Shown one piece after another: positions 1 to 9,614 of a stretch of DNA of 64,000 nucleotides; the first letter of the stretch is position 1, and each line of letters opens with the position of its first letter. This DNA comes from an uncultured Saprospiraceae bacterium (GTDB lineage: Bacteria; Bacteroidota; Bacteroidia; Chitinophagales; Saprospiraceae). A program made the position numbers and the translations under genes. The stretch lies in NCBI GenBank assembly GCA_937921825.1, contig CAKZVK010000043.1, positions 32,094 through 96,093 on the forward strand, written 5' to 3'. The notes under the pieces are model-generated. The model was not told where the DNA came from, ran no database searches, and was given only the letters and a program-made list of their open reading frames with translations.

Positions 1-398
1 TCAGCGAAAGTAACTCCAGTGCTCCATTTATCCTCAGTTCCTACACCTGCCTGAGTTGTGATATCCTCAAATTGCAGCTCGCCTTTATTCAAGAATAGCT
101 TGTTCTGACCTTGGTTAGAAGTCATATAGATATCCTGTAGACCATCATTATTAATGTCCCCAATGCCTACACCGCCTCCGTTATAGAAATTTCGATAATT
201 GAAAATATTGAAGGCATCAGTGTTAGTTAGGGTATTAGTGAATTCAAATCCCGAAGTCTGAGCATCTAGGTATCTGAAAACAGAACCTTCATTTAACTGA
301 GTAGACTTAGAGTCCAACGATTGTTCTTGTCCACATCCGCCTATGCAGATTAAAATGGCTAGTACAGCACATATATAGCCCAGTTTTTCCATAAACAT
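1..398 (-). CDS. CRTAC1-like FG-GAP/VCBS repeat lipoprotein, partial (runs off left edge)
   Basis: Only the first ~132 codons are inside the window. The reading frame stays open to base 1. A start ATG at 398-396 overlaps the TAA stop of the upstream gene (TAATG), which suggests translational coupling; a second ATG at 392 is also possible. The N-terminus is a hydrophobic lipoprotein signal ending in a CIGGC-like lipobox. The visible part contains NFYNGGGVGIGD and calcium-loop repeats of the type DINNDGLQDIYM. It aligns closely with the N-terminus of the neighbouring gene at 398-3670, so it is very likely another ~1100-residue surface FG-GAP/ASPIC lipoprotein. Its ligand is unknown. It is the fourth gene of the SusC-SusD operon. 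Confidence 0.85.
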   Translation of the reverse strand, partial: MFMEKLGYICAVLAILICIGGCGQEQSLDSKSTQLNEGSVFRYLDAQTSGFEFTNTLTNTDAFNIFNYRNFYNGGGVGIGDINNDGLQDIYMTSNQGQNKLFLNKGELQFEDITTQAGVGTEDKWSTGVTFA

Positions 399-3300
399 TA
401 GTTGAACTCGAGAACCTTCAGTGGTCCATTATTTTGAGTGGCGATAATCAGTTTTTCATTTCCTCCTTTAAGCGCTACTATATGACTTACTTGACTCTTC
501 AGTGGGCGACCTTGCAGGTTTCGATATCTAAATCCTTTGCCCTTTTCATTCAGCAGTACTGAGCCGTTATCAGCATCATATCTACCCATCTGCACATTGC
601 AATAATGATAGTTTCCTCCTGGTATGATATCCATATATCCATCTGCATTGACATCCATAGCTATAGCTGTATTACAACTAGAAAATTGTAACTCCTGAGG
701 TAAATTTCCTTTCGTAAAATTGCCTTTACCGTCGTTTATATATAAGCTAGACCCAAAGTGATTGGCTGTATACCTCTGAGCAGCTTTGATTTTATCAGCA
801 CCAAATAATTCATTGATGTTGGCACTCGCAAAGTCCTTCGCATAGAGGTATTTTTTCTTGAGAGCTGGTATTTGTTTTTGTAGTTCCATCATATTACTGA
901 AAGGCAACTCTCTACCCTGCACAAAGTAGGTAAGCACTTGCTCATGCACATCATTATCATCAAAATCATTGTAATAGAGGGTAACTGGTTCTTTCTTACT
1001 AGGATTAAATCTTGTATTCAATCCGATATTCCCAGCAAACACATCATTATCTCCGTCATTATCCACATCCGAGACTAGAACTGAACTCCACCACCCCTGT
1101 TCATCAGAAATAGCTTTTGCCTTATATCCGCCAGAGGATTTGGAATAGACAGTGATAGGAGCCCATTCTGAGGCCAGAATGAGATCATCCTGACCATCTC
1201 CATTTATATCTGCAAGAGCCGCATCCTTTATAAATCCAAGCTCTCGAGAAGCAAAGTAGTCTAGCGTCTGATCTGAGAATACTCCCTTACCATCATTTAT
1301 CATTAAGTAAGATTGCGGTACTTTCCCATAGGACCAAGGCACTGCACGTCCACCAAAGAATAGATCATTATATCCATCTCCATTGGCATCCAGAACAAGT
1401 ACACATGATGCCGTAAGATGCAATCCGTCGAATGCATTTTCATCTCTTGTGAGCCGACCGCCCTCATTAAGATACAACAACGGCTGAGTATATGTGCTAT
1501 TCAATCTATATTCATTCCCACCTGTGGCGACCACTAGATCTAAATCATTATCGCCATCTACATCTACGAATTGCGCATCGACCTCCTCATAGATGGTGTC
1601 ACTGGCTAGCCCATTGAGTGACTCAGCAAGAAAGCTTCCATCTTTTTGTTGTAAATAGAACCCACTCTTTCGTCTTTTGGAAGAGCCTAGATAGACATCA
1701 GCTAGTCCGTCACCATTGACATCTCCTACAGCAAGTGCAGGTCCATCAGAAGAAGTACTAAAAGGAATAAGGGGTTCTCTATTAAACTCTACAAAGGGAT
1801 TTTCATCATGCAAATATGCTATGCCTGATTGCTCAGTCAAATCTGAAACTACATAATCTTGGTTACTCTTTTCTTCTATTGCTACCTGCTTATTATTGGC
1901 AAATGAAAACGTCAGATTTTCACCTGAGAAAGTTTGTGTTTCGGCACCCCCGTTTGGCCAAGAGACTGTTACTTCTCGGAGACTATCAGAAGGGACTAAA
2001 ATCTTATTATGCATAGAAGATTGAAATCCTCTGGTCGGATAGTACTCTCGAGCTATTGTTTTATCAGCATAGGTACATATTACTTTCGCTCCTATTGCTG
2101 CTTTGTTATTCTTCGGACCTTCTAAGTCGATAGTGATCGAGCTACCACGATTACCTACATTTTCGTATAGAAATACTTCTTGGTCTATATTATTAGCAAT
2201 GAGATCATAGTCTCCATCATTATCAAAATCTGCATACGCTGCACTATTAGAATAACTGAGCTGATGGTTGGATATCTTTTGATCTTGAAACTTAAGTGCT
2301 TGTGAACCCAAATAGAATTTATTGTAGAGCTTGATTTCTGGAATCTTATCAAGAGTCTTTAGGTCCTCCTCCTCTAGGTGGTCAAACTGTATTTTGTACT
2401 GTACATCCTTTCCACTTACATAATTAATGTAGTCGATATCGTTCATACGCTTAGGGATGCCATTAGAGATAAAAAGGTCTTTGTAGCCATCCATATTCAT
2501 ATCAAAAAACAAAGGAGTCCAGGACCAATCTGTGGCGTGAATACCTGCGTAGGCGCCTATTTCTTTGAAACTGCCATTTCCTTGATTGAGTTGAAGATTG
2601 TTTCTAGCATATTGGTGATTGTAGCCATAGCCTAATTTAAAATTGAAGATATCTAAAGCATCTTCACCCTCAGACATCTTCAGTATGACTGGGTCTTCGG
2701 GTAGCATATCCAGTGAAACGATATCTTGGAAACCATCATTATTGATGTCTGCAATATCTACTCCCATTGAAAATCTGCTGGTATGCTTTATCTGATTAGT
2801 AAGGTCTTCTTTGAAAGTCCCATTTTGCTGATTGATATAGAGATAATCATTTTCATGAAAATCATTGCCTATGTAGATGTCAGGGTAGCCATCATTATTT
2901 ACATCTCCAAATGCCAACCCTAGACCATACCCTATCACAGTGCTTTCGATACCTGCTTCTAGTGTAACATCCACAAATTGGCCACTATCATTTCTATAAA
3001 GCTTATCTCCAGACACTGCACTTACTTTGCCCACAAATTCCTTACGTTGACCAAAAGTGCCATTATGATGCAAAGAATGATTCATCAGATACATATCTAA
3101 GTCACCATCTTTATCATAATCAAAGAAACCAGCTTGAGTACTGAAACCCTTGAAGTCCAAACCATAACTGGCCGCTTCTTCTTTATAGCTAGGGACGCCA
3201 TCAGCATTTATTGCGGTGCAAACAAACAACTTGTTTTTACAATCTAAGTTTCGATACTTTCCTACCTGAGCAAGATAGATATCAAGAAGACCGTCATTAT

Positions 3301-3670
3301 TGATATCAACCAAAGAGACACCATTAGTCCAAGAGTTAGGACCACCGTCTACTTGTGCAAGAGAGGAGACGTCTTCAAAATGCAACTCTCCACGATTTAT
3401 GTATACCGCTTCTTGATCTAAGTTAGAGCTCAGCACTATATCCTGCAACCCGTCATTATTGAGATCGCCTACTCCTACACCACCACCATTATAGTAATAC
3501 ATATAGTTGAAGATATTCAGGTCAAGATTAACGGGGAGATTGTTACTGAATTTTAAGCCAGTACGGTCTGAATCAACTAAGACATAAGTGTCCGCCTCTA
3601 CAACTTGGACCTCAGATTGGCAAGAGCTTAATAAAAGTAGTATTACTAGTAAATAGAACTTTGTATTCAT
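398..3670 (-). CDS. CRTAC1-like surface lipoprotein with FG-GAP/VCBS repeats and ASPIC/UnbV domain
   Basis: The start is placed at the internal ATG 3670, giving MNTKFYLLV and a lipoprotein signal with lipobox LSSC (Cys17); the longer frame from 3718 only adds 16 residues ahead of the signal. About 13 calcium-loop repeats of the form D-x-N-x-D-G-x-x-D-I are visible, for example near residues 69, 122, 184, 256, 307, 390 and 482. An ASPIC/UnbV domain follows at about 509-590 (LEGPKNNKAAIGAKV; VSWPNGG), then a second propeller-like repeat set. The family is related to eukaryotic CRTAC1. Anchoring at the surface and glycan or protein binding are inferred, not shown. It lies downstream of susD beyond a terminator-like hairpin and is coupled to the next gene by TAATG. 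Confidence 0.88.
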   Translation of the reverse strand: MNTKFYLLVILLLLSSCQSEVQVVEADTYVLVDSDRTGLKFSNNLPVNLDLNIFNYMYYYNGGGVGVGDLNNDGLQDIVLSSNLDQEAVYINRGELHFEDVSSLAQVDGGPNSWTNGVSLVDINNDGLLDIYLAQVGKYRNLDCKNKLFVCTAINADGVPSYKEEAASYGLDFKGFSTQAGFFDYDKDGDLDMYLMNHSLHHNGTFGQRKEFVGKVSAVSGDKLYRNDSGQFVDVTLEAGIESTVIGYGLGLAFGDVNNDGYPDIYIGNDFHENDYLYINQQNGTFKEDLTNQIKHTSRFSMGVDIADINNDGFQDIVSLDMLPEDPVILKMSEGEDALDIFNFKLGYGYNHQYARNNLQLNQGNGSFKEIGAYAGIHATDWSWTPLFFDMNMDGYKDLFISNGIPKRMNDIDYINYVSGKDVQYKIQFDHLEEEDLKTLDKIPEIKLYNKFYLGSQALKFQDQKISNHQLSYSNSAAYADFDNDGDYDLIANNIDQEVFLYENVGNRGSSITIDLEGPKNNKAAIGAKVICTYADKTIAREYYPTRGFQSSMHNKILVPSDSLREVTVSWPNGGAETQTFSGENLTFSFANNKQVAIEEKSNQDYVVSDLTEQSGIAYLHDENPFVEFNREPLIPFSTSSDGPALAVGDVNGDGLADVYLGSSKRRKSGFYLQQKDGSFLAESLNGLASDTIYEEVDAQFVDVDGDNDLDLVVATGGNEYRLNSTYTQPLLYLNEGGRLTRDENAFDGLHLTASCVLVLDANGDGYNDLFFGGRAVPWSYGKVPQSYLMINDGKGVFSDQTLDYFASRELGFIKDAALADINGDGQDDLILASEWAPITVYSKSSGGYKAKAISDEQGWWSSVLVSDVDNDGDNDVFAGNIGLNTRFNPSKKEPVTLYYNDFDDNDVHEQVLTYFVQGRELPFSNMMELQKQIPALKKKYLYAKDFASANINELFGADKIKAAQRYTANHFGSSLYINDGKGNFTKGNLPQELQFSSCNTAIAMDVNADGYMDIIPGGNYHYCNVQMGRYDADNGSVLLNEKGKGFRYRNLQGRPLKSQVSHIVALKGGNEKLIIATQNNGPLKVLEFN

Positions 3671-3807
3671 CAGATTGAAAGTCAAAAACTTGTTTTTGGT
3701 GTAGAATGAATAGGACACATAATTTAAGAGGATCTAAGTAGAACAGGTCTTTAATTATAGACTAATTTAAGCAATAAACCATCCTATCTACTTACACTAA
3801 CAGAAAA

Positions 3808-3836
3808 AAGGCCACCCAAAGTGGGTGACCTTTTTC
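3808..3836 (-). terminator. Intrinsic terminator/attenuator after susD
   Basis: A 9-bp stem (3810-3818 with 3822-3830) around a 3-base loop is flanked by A-runs on the left, so minus-strand RNA ends in a U-run. The one mismatched pair becomes a G-U wobble only in minus-strand RNA, which supports that orientation. It probably lowers expression of the CRTAC1-like genes relative to susCD. Confidence 0.75.
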
Positions 3837-3856
3837 GCTATGAAAAAACTATGTTT

Positions 3857-5350
3857 TTAGTATCCTGGGTTCTGAACCAAGTTAGGGTTAGAAGCCAATG
3901 ATGCTGCTGGAATAGGGAATACTAATCTTTCCGTTCCAGATTGTGTTTTATCAGACCATGGGTCTAAGAACTTACCGAATCTAAGAAGATCAGTTCTTCT
4001 GAATCCTTCCCAGTAAAATTCTCTACCTCTCTCTGCTAGTAGAGCTGCCTCATCTAAAGATGATAAAGCACCAACTCCTCTAGAAGTTCTTATATCATTT
4101 ACTATATCTAGAGCTCCAGCGCTATCACCAGTTCTCATAAGTGCTTCTGCCTTCATAAGAAGTACGTCTGCATATCTATAGTATACATAATCATTATCTA
4201 CGTTATCACCACTTGCATAGTCAATAACATACTTCATTACTCTAACGCCAGTTACCTCAAGATTATCTCCAGATTCTGTGAGAGCAACTTCTTTAGTGAA
4301 TGCCAATTGATTACCTTTTCTATCCATCAACTCCACACCAAGCTCATTCACTTGCTGACCGATAAGGAAACCAGAGTTGATTCCTCCACCTTCTATCATC
4401 CCTGGGTATTCAGCATACTTTCTAGCATCTCCATCTTCGAAACTGTCATAGAAATCACCTAGAGTACAGAAGCCATTCCATCCAGAAGGATTTTGGTTGT
4501 AGTGTAGGCCACAGAACCATCTTGATCTTACATTACCAGAATTAGATCCTCCTACATTTTCTGCAGTGAATATATTCTCAGAAGATATCTGATCATTATT
4601 AGGTGCAAAGTTATCGAAGTAGTTAGTCGCAAGACTGTACTTTCCAGAAGCGATAATAGCATCAGCAATAGAAATTACCTCTGCCATGTCTCCACCATCA
4701 AAAGTCGGAGACTCTCTATTCAGGTACATACCCTTATTAAGAAGTGTCTTCATTTTCAAGACCTTCGCTGCATCCTTATTCGCTCTGTTAGCAGGACCAT
4801 CAGGAAGGTTACCCATGATTGCATCTACTTCAGAGACAATCAGGTCTACAGTTTCAGCTGCTGATAAGACTTTTGCATCAGAAAGTAGATCTGCGAAGTC
4901 ATCTCTGTATGGTACTTGGCCCCAGCCATCCACAATAGAATTAAGAACAAATGCTCTTAATAATCTAGCCTCAGCTTCTGTCTGAGCTGAAGGATTGAAA
5001 TCCAATAAGTTACTCGTAGAATAAACTATCTGAAGTAACTCACTAAAAGTACTTCCTAAGAATGCATGATCAGCATCCCAAGAGTGGTTATGAAGTGATC
5101 TCCATATTCCGTTATCATCCCAGTCAGGACCTCTGGTAGGACCCATTGCTGCGTCACCAGTATGTTCTTGTGCTGCCCAAAATCTAGATTGATCTTGGTA
5201 AGGGAGTCTCATAGCATCGTATGAGCTCTGTAATACTGCATCTGGATCGAGGTCAGCTAGTTCGGTAAGATCCTTTCTATGAGTCTCTTCCAAATCTGTA
5301 CATGCTCCAAACGCAAGTATTGCGAAAAGTATATAAAATAAATTTTTCAT
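3857..5350 (-). CDS. SusD/RagB-family nutrient-binding outer-membrane lipoprotein
   Basis: This is the surface lid that binds glycan and feeds the partner SusC channel. The start is placed at ATG 5350 (MKNLFYILF), 10 bases after the susC stop; a longer frame from 5374 would overlap susC and push the signal inward. The lipobox is AFGAC (Cys17). The length of 497 residues and late motifs such as YRYADVLLMKAEALMRTG and the GREFYWEGFRRTDLLRFG region (a typical SusD C-terminal signature) fit the RagB/SusD family. The neighbouring GH32 and fructokinase genes suggest that the ligand is a fructan or sucrose-like sugar. Substrate is inference. Confidence 0.95.
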   Translation of the reverse strand: MKNLFYILFAILAFGACTDLEETHRKDLTELADLDPDAVLQSSYDAMRLPYQDQSRFWAAQEHTGDAAMGPTRGPDWDDNGIWRSLHNHSWDADHAFLGSTFSELLQIVYSTSNLLDFNPSAQTEAEARLLRAFVLNSIVDGWGQVPYRDDFADLLSDAKVLSAAETVDLIVSEVDAIMGNLPDGPANRANKDAAKVLKMKTLLNKGMYLNRESPTFDGGDMAEVISIADAIIASGKYSLATNYFDNFAPNNDQISSENIFTAENVGGSNSGNVRSRWFCGLHYNQNPSGWNGFCTLGDFYDSFEDGDARKYAEYPGMIEGGGINSGFLIGQQVNELGVELMDRKGNQLAFTKEVALTESGDNLEVTGVRVMKYVIDYASGDNVDNDYVYYRYADVLLMKAEALMRTGDSAGALDIVNDIRTSRGVGALSSLDEAALLAERGREFYWEGFRRTDLLRFGKFLDPWSDKTQSGTERLVFPIPAASLASNPNLVQNPGY

Positions 5351-5360
5351 GTTATTAATT

Positions 5361-8318
5361 TTAGAATGAAACATTTAAGCCTAATAAAATAGTCCTTGCA
5401 GACGGGTATGGAATGTATTCTATACCTGAAGAAGGAACACCATTTCTCAAATTCACCGTATTAATCTCTGGATCGAATCCTGAATAATCTGTGATTATCA
5501 ACAAGTTCTGTCCAGTTAATGATAAAGCAACATTTTCGAATTCACTAATAGAACCCAAATTGTAACTTAAAGTTGCATTTGCTAGCTTCCAAAAATCACC
5601 ATCCTCTAAGAATCTTGTAGAAGAGGCGATTGGATTAGCTGTACTTTCTGTCACATCACCATCTAATAGATTGGCATCAATGTTTCTACTCCCTAAGTTT
5701 CCAATAGGAATAACAGACATCGCTGTGTTGTTAAATAGTTGGTGACCAAAAGCACCATTCCAGTTCATTCCGAAACCCAGTTTTCCTGCATCTACTCCTA
5801 AAGTTATACCCGCAATTACATCTGCGTTAGGATCACCAGCTTCTACTAGAGCACCATCATTAGCATAAACACTATTTCCGTTATCATCAAGACCTTGATA
5901 GTCTCTCATGAAATAAGTATTTAGTGGCTTATCATTAACATGCTTCTGAATGAAAGCACCACTAGATCCTTGACCAAACAGGTTACCTGTAAGAATGTCT
6001 GGACCGGTATAGTTAGTTAACTTGTTGTTCAATAAAGCAAGATTAAAGCCTAAATTAAGTGAGAAGTTATCATTCTCAACCAAAAATGCATTCAATCCTA
6101 ATTCTACTCCAGAATTAATAAGTTCTGCATCAAGATTTTTCCATGCTCTAATAGGTGGACCTGGCTCTTGAAGACTTGCATCTATAAGTAGATTAGAAGT
6201 AGTTCTACTGTAGTAGTCTAATGTACCTGATATCTTGTAATCAAATAAAGCGAAATCTAATCCCACGTTAATAGTAGAAGACTCTTCCCACTGTAGATCA
6301 GGGTTAGCTGCATTTAAGAAAGTCGTACCTGTATTATTATTCAACCCTACTCTCTGTAGTGCCGCACCAGCTGGGAATTCTTGGTTTCCGGTTATTCCCC
6401 ATCCAGCTCTTACTTTTAGATCAGTAATAGCGTCTACATCTCCTAATACTCCACCTAAATTATAGGCAACTGCAAAAGATGGAAATATTCCATACTTATT
6501 ATTTTCACCAAACTTAGAAGAGCCATCTGCTCTTAGAGTAGCCGTTACATTTAAGTCATCACCTATACCTAGATTTACTCTACCAAAGTATGACTGTAAT
6601 TCTGAAATAGGCTCAGCAAAAGAATTAACTAATCTGTTGTCATTATTCGAATTTTGTAGATTGTAGACGATGTCTACATTATCCTCTACATCATCAAATC
6701 CAAATCCAGCTAAAGCGTAACCACTGAAATCAAACTTTTGGTATTCATAACCTACTACTGCATTTAGTGATAAGTTAGAATTTAGGTCTTCACTGAAATT
6801 TAAAGTGTGAGAATGAAGACTTGTCAAGAGAATGTTATTAGAGACACCTGCAAAACCTAGGCCTTCTATACCTTCTACATTGATATCTTTAGTTATTGTA
6901 CCTCTAGTAGTACCTGTACCATAGTTTACACCATATCTATATCTGTAGGTTAGATTATCTGTAAAGTTTATGTAAGGAGAAATACTACCCAATATTGTAG
7001 TTGTATTTGCAACTTCATTGTGAGCACTCAAGAAGTGAATTGGGTTTATTGTTGTAGCCCCTACTCCTGTGTTGTTCAGACCAGTTGTGAACGCATCACC
7101 AGTCATTAATGGTATTGTTGGATTCCACTGTAAAGCTTGTCCCACTAGATTACCTCTAAATCCTGCATTAGTTGATATCGGCGCTATGTCTTCTGTAGTA
7201 TGAGAAGAGACAACAAAGAAATCTACTCCTGCTCTATCATCAAGGAGATCGTACTGAGCATTCAAAGTACCAGAATATCTTTTGATACCTGATTCTTTAA
7301 CTATACCTTGTACATCTTGATAACCCGCAGAAAATCTTACTCTAGAGTTCTCTGTACCCGTTCCTATAGAGAGATTATAGTTCTGAACAGAACCGCTTCT
7401 TGTGATTGCATCAAAAGCATCCACTGATTCTCCTCCATCTCCTGTTAGCCCATAACTATTGAGCGCAGATCTGTATTCATCACCTGTCAATACATCATAT
7501 TTTTTAAGAATAGAACTTGTACCTAGACTGGTATTAAAGTTCACATCTAGCTTACCATCTTGCGCCTTCTTAGTTGTAATTAAGATTACACCATTAGAGG
7601 CTCTTGCACCGTAGATAGCTGCAGAAGAAGCATCCTTTAGGACCTCGATAGAAGCTATATCAGACGGATTTAAGAAATTCAGAGGATTTGAATTTGCTAT
7701 CTCTCCTAGGGCATCAGTCGATATCAAACCTGCCTTAGCAGTTCTTCCATCTAATGGAACACCATCGACTACATACAATGGATCTGCCCCAGAACGGATA
7801 GAGTTGTTACCTCTTACCTTTACTGTAGCCTGTCCACCAGGTTGTCCACTGTTGTTGACGACATTTACTCCTGGGACTCTTCCTTGGAGTAATTGATCAG
7901 GGGATATCATCACCCCTTTGTTAAAGTCATCTTCCTTGAGTGAAGCTACAGATCCTGTAAGGTCTCTTTTTCTTACAGTTCCGTACCCTACCACAACAAC
8001 CTCATCTAAGAGACTGCCTTGGTTCAAAGATACATTATAAAAGTTCTGACCATCTAGAGTGATAGTTTGGTCAGCATAACCAGCATAGGATACAACCAAT
8101 TGGCTAGATCCAGAAGGCACACTAATACTGAAGCTACCATCTATATCTGTAATAGTACCTACTGAAGTACCGTCTACAAGGACATTAGCTCCGATTAATG
8201 CTTCATTTGTGTCACCATCTGTGATTACCCCTTTTATCATTTGCTGAGCATAGGATGCTGAGCCTGCAAAAAGGAATAGTCCACATAATAACAAACACCT
8301 GAATGTGAGTTTTTTCAT
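5361..8318 (-). CDS. SusC/RagA-family TonB-dependent outer-membrane transporter
   Basis: It imports oligosaccharide across the outer membrane using TonB energy. The start is placed at ATG 8318 (MKKLTFRCLL), which gives a signal peptide ending near residue 24 (SYAQQ); the longer frame from 8357 adds 13 non-signal residues. A carboxypeptidase-like regulatory domain lies at about 27-100 (GVITDGDTNEALIGANV). It is followed by a TonB-box-like DEVVVVGYG at about 104-112, then the plug domain (DPLYVVDGVPL near 179-189; IEVLKDASSAAIYGARA). The 22-strand barrel fills the rest of its 985 residues, the usual size for SusC. It is first in the susC-susD operon and divergent from lacI. Confidence 0.96.
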   Translation of the reverse strand: MKKLTFRCLLLCGLFLFAGSASYAQQMIKGVITDGDTNEALIGANVLVDGTSVGTITDIDGSFSISVPSGSSQLVVSYAGYADQTITLDGQNFYNVSLNQGSLLDEVVVVGYGTVRKRDLTGSVASLKEDDFNKGVMISPDQLLQGRVPGVNVVNNSGQPGGQATVKVRGNNSIRSGADPLYVVDGVPLDGRTAKAGLISTDALGEIANSNPLNFLNPSDIASIEVLKDASSAAIYGARASNGVILITTKKAQDGKLDVNFNTSLGTSSILKKYDVLTGDEYRSALNSYGLTGDGGESVDAFDAITRSGSVQNYNLSIGTGTENSRVRFSAGYQDVQGIVKESGIKRYSGTLNAQYDLLDDRAGVDFFVVSSHTTEDIAPISTNAGFRGNLVGQALQWNPTIPLMTGDAFTTGLNNTGVGATTINPIHFLSAHNEVANTTTILGSISPYINFTDNLTYRYRYGVNYGTGTTRGTITKDINVEGIEGLGFAGVSNNILLTSLHSHTLNFSEDLNSNLSLNAVVGYEYQKFDFSGYALAGFGFDDVEDNVDIVYNLQNSNNDNRLVNSFAEPISELQSYFGRVNLGIGDDLNVTATLRADGSSKFGENNKYGIFPSFAVAYNLGGVLGDVDAITDLKVRAGWGITGNQEFPAGAALQRVGLNNNTGTTFLNAANPDLQWEESSTINVGLDFALFDYKISGTLDYYSRTTSNLLIDASLQEPGPPIRAWKNLDAELINSGVELGLNAFLVENDNFSLNLGFNLALLNNKLTNYTGPDILTGNLFGQGSSGAFIQKHVNDKPLNTYFMRDYQGLDDNGNSVYANDGALVEAGDPNADVIAGITLGVDAGKLGFGMNWNGAFGHQLFNNTAMSVIPIGNLGSRNIDANLLDGDVTESTANPIASSTRFLEDGDFWKLANATLSYNLGSISEFENVALSLTGQNLLIITDYSGFDPEINTVNLRNGVPSSGIEYIPYPSARTILLGLNVSF

Positions 8319-8447
8319 ATGAAAAGTTCGATTTAGTTTATAATAGTTTTTTCCCAATAGTCTCCGAGAAGCATATTGGACGGAGTGAAATTACAAATCC
8401 AATGGGAAATAGTCTTAACATTTGGTTAATATATGTTGTAAAAAAAC

Positions 8448-8461
8448 CGTAAACGATTACG
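8448..8461. promoter_or_regulatory. Candidate LacI-family operator between susC and lacI
   Basis: CGTAAACGATTACG is a 14-bp near-perfect palindrome with one mismatched pair and the central CG step typical of LacI/GalR operators. It sits in the 246-bp region between the divergent susC and lacI starts. Binding by the adjacent regulator is inferred. Confidence 0.6.
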
Positions 8462-8518
8462 AAAAGCAGCTTTTTCAATATTTACTTGCCTGACTACCAA
8501 TGAATTCCAAAGAAAATA

Positions 8519-8548
8519 TTGAAACAAGGAAAATTTCCGTTATTTTTC
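8519..8548 (+). promoter_or_regulatory. Candidate Bacteroidota promoter of lacI
   Basis: TTG at 8519-8521 is separated by 19 bases from TATTTTTC at 8541-8548, which differs from the -7 consensus TAnnTTTG only in the last base. The lacI ATG follows 16 bases later. Confidence 0.45.
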
Positions 8549-8564
8549 GCAAAAGACACGAATT

Positions 8565-9614
8565 ATGCCCAAAAGAGTCGGTCTAAGAGATATCGCAGAG
8601 GCGCTTAATGTATCTATTACAACTGTATCTAGAGCCCTAAATGATAAGTTCGACATTAATCCAGAGACGAAAAAAGTCATATTAGAGAAAGCAGAAGAAC
8701 TCAATTATAGACCTAATGCTTTTGCCGTCTCTTTGCGAAAGAATGAATACAATACGATTGGTGTTATTCTACCAACTATAGACCACTACTTCTTTTCTAC
8801 AGTACTGAAAGGTATTATGAACAAGGCTCATAATTCCAACTACCTCGTTCTGATTGGAGAATCTGGACACCAGACAGATAAAGAGCAGCAGATCATGGAT
8901 CAGTTTATTAATCACTGTGTGACAGGTGTTATAATATCCACCACCGTAGGAAGTGAGGTGAAAGATACCTTAGAACCTCTAAGACGAAGGCGTATTCCCT
9001 TTATTCAAGTAGATAGACCAGCTGGTGACAAAGATGATCCCTACGTGAGATATGATGACGAAAAAGGTGCCTTTCTGGCTACCGAGCATTTAATCGATCG
9101 TGGATTTAAAAAAATAGCACTAATCAAAGGTCCAGATATTTGCAATATTTCCAATGCAAGATTGTCAGGATACCAATTAGCAATGGAGAAATACAATCTA
9201 CCCTTTGATCCTCGGTTCGTGAAAAGTGGCAACAATATTGACTTTGCTGAAAATGGATACCATCTAGCGAGACAGGTGCTACTGGCAAAAAACAGACCTG
9301 ATGCAATTTTTACCATTACCGATGAATTGGCAACAGGTGTCTACAGAGCAGCCAAAGAACTAAACCTCAGAATTCCTGATGATCTTGGCATAGTAGGCTA
9401 TAGTAATTCTAAGATATCTACTCATCTTTCGCCTCCACTGACTACAGTAGAACAACCAGGAGAAGAAATGGGAGAACAGGCCTTTGACTTTCTTCAGCAG
9501 AGTATTATTGGCAATGCTTCTGATCTATCTAAGACCTTTGACGCTAGATTAATTATAAGAGATTCAAGCTTAAAATCAATCCAAATACTAAACTCAATCG
9601 CCACCAATGGATAA
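8565..9614 (+). CDS. LacI/GalR-family transcriptional regulator
   Basis: This is a DNA-binding repressor or activator that senses a sugar. An N-terminal helix-turn-helix is at about residues 5-25 (LRDIAEALNVSITTVSRALN), followed by the hinge helix region NYRPNAFAVSLR. A periplasmic-binding-protein-like sensor domain starts at about 60 (TIGVILPTIDHYFFSTVLKG) and runs to the end; 349 residues is the usual length. The gene overlaps the ROK kinase gene by 8 bases and is divergent from susC. Control of the susCD and fructose genes through the 8448-8461 palindrome is likely. The inducer is not known. Confidence 0.95.
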   Translation: MPKRVGLRDIAEALNVSITTVSRALNDKFDINPETKKVILEKAEELNYRPNAFAVSLRKNEYNTIGVILPTIDHYFFSTVLKGIMNKAHNSNYLVLIGESGHQTDKEQQIMDQFINHCVTGVIISTTVGSEVKDTLEPLRRRRIPFIQVDRPAGDKDDPYVRYDDEKGAFLATEHLIDRGFKKIALIKGPDICNISNARLSGYQLAMEKYNLPFDPRFVKSGNNIDFAENGYHLARQVLLAKNRPDAIFTITDELATGVYRAAKELNLRIPDDLGIVGYSNSKISTHLSPPLTTVEQPGEEMGEQAFDFLQQSIIGNASDLSKTFDARLIIRDSSLKSIQILNSIATNG

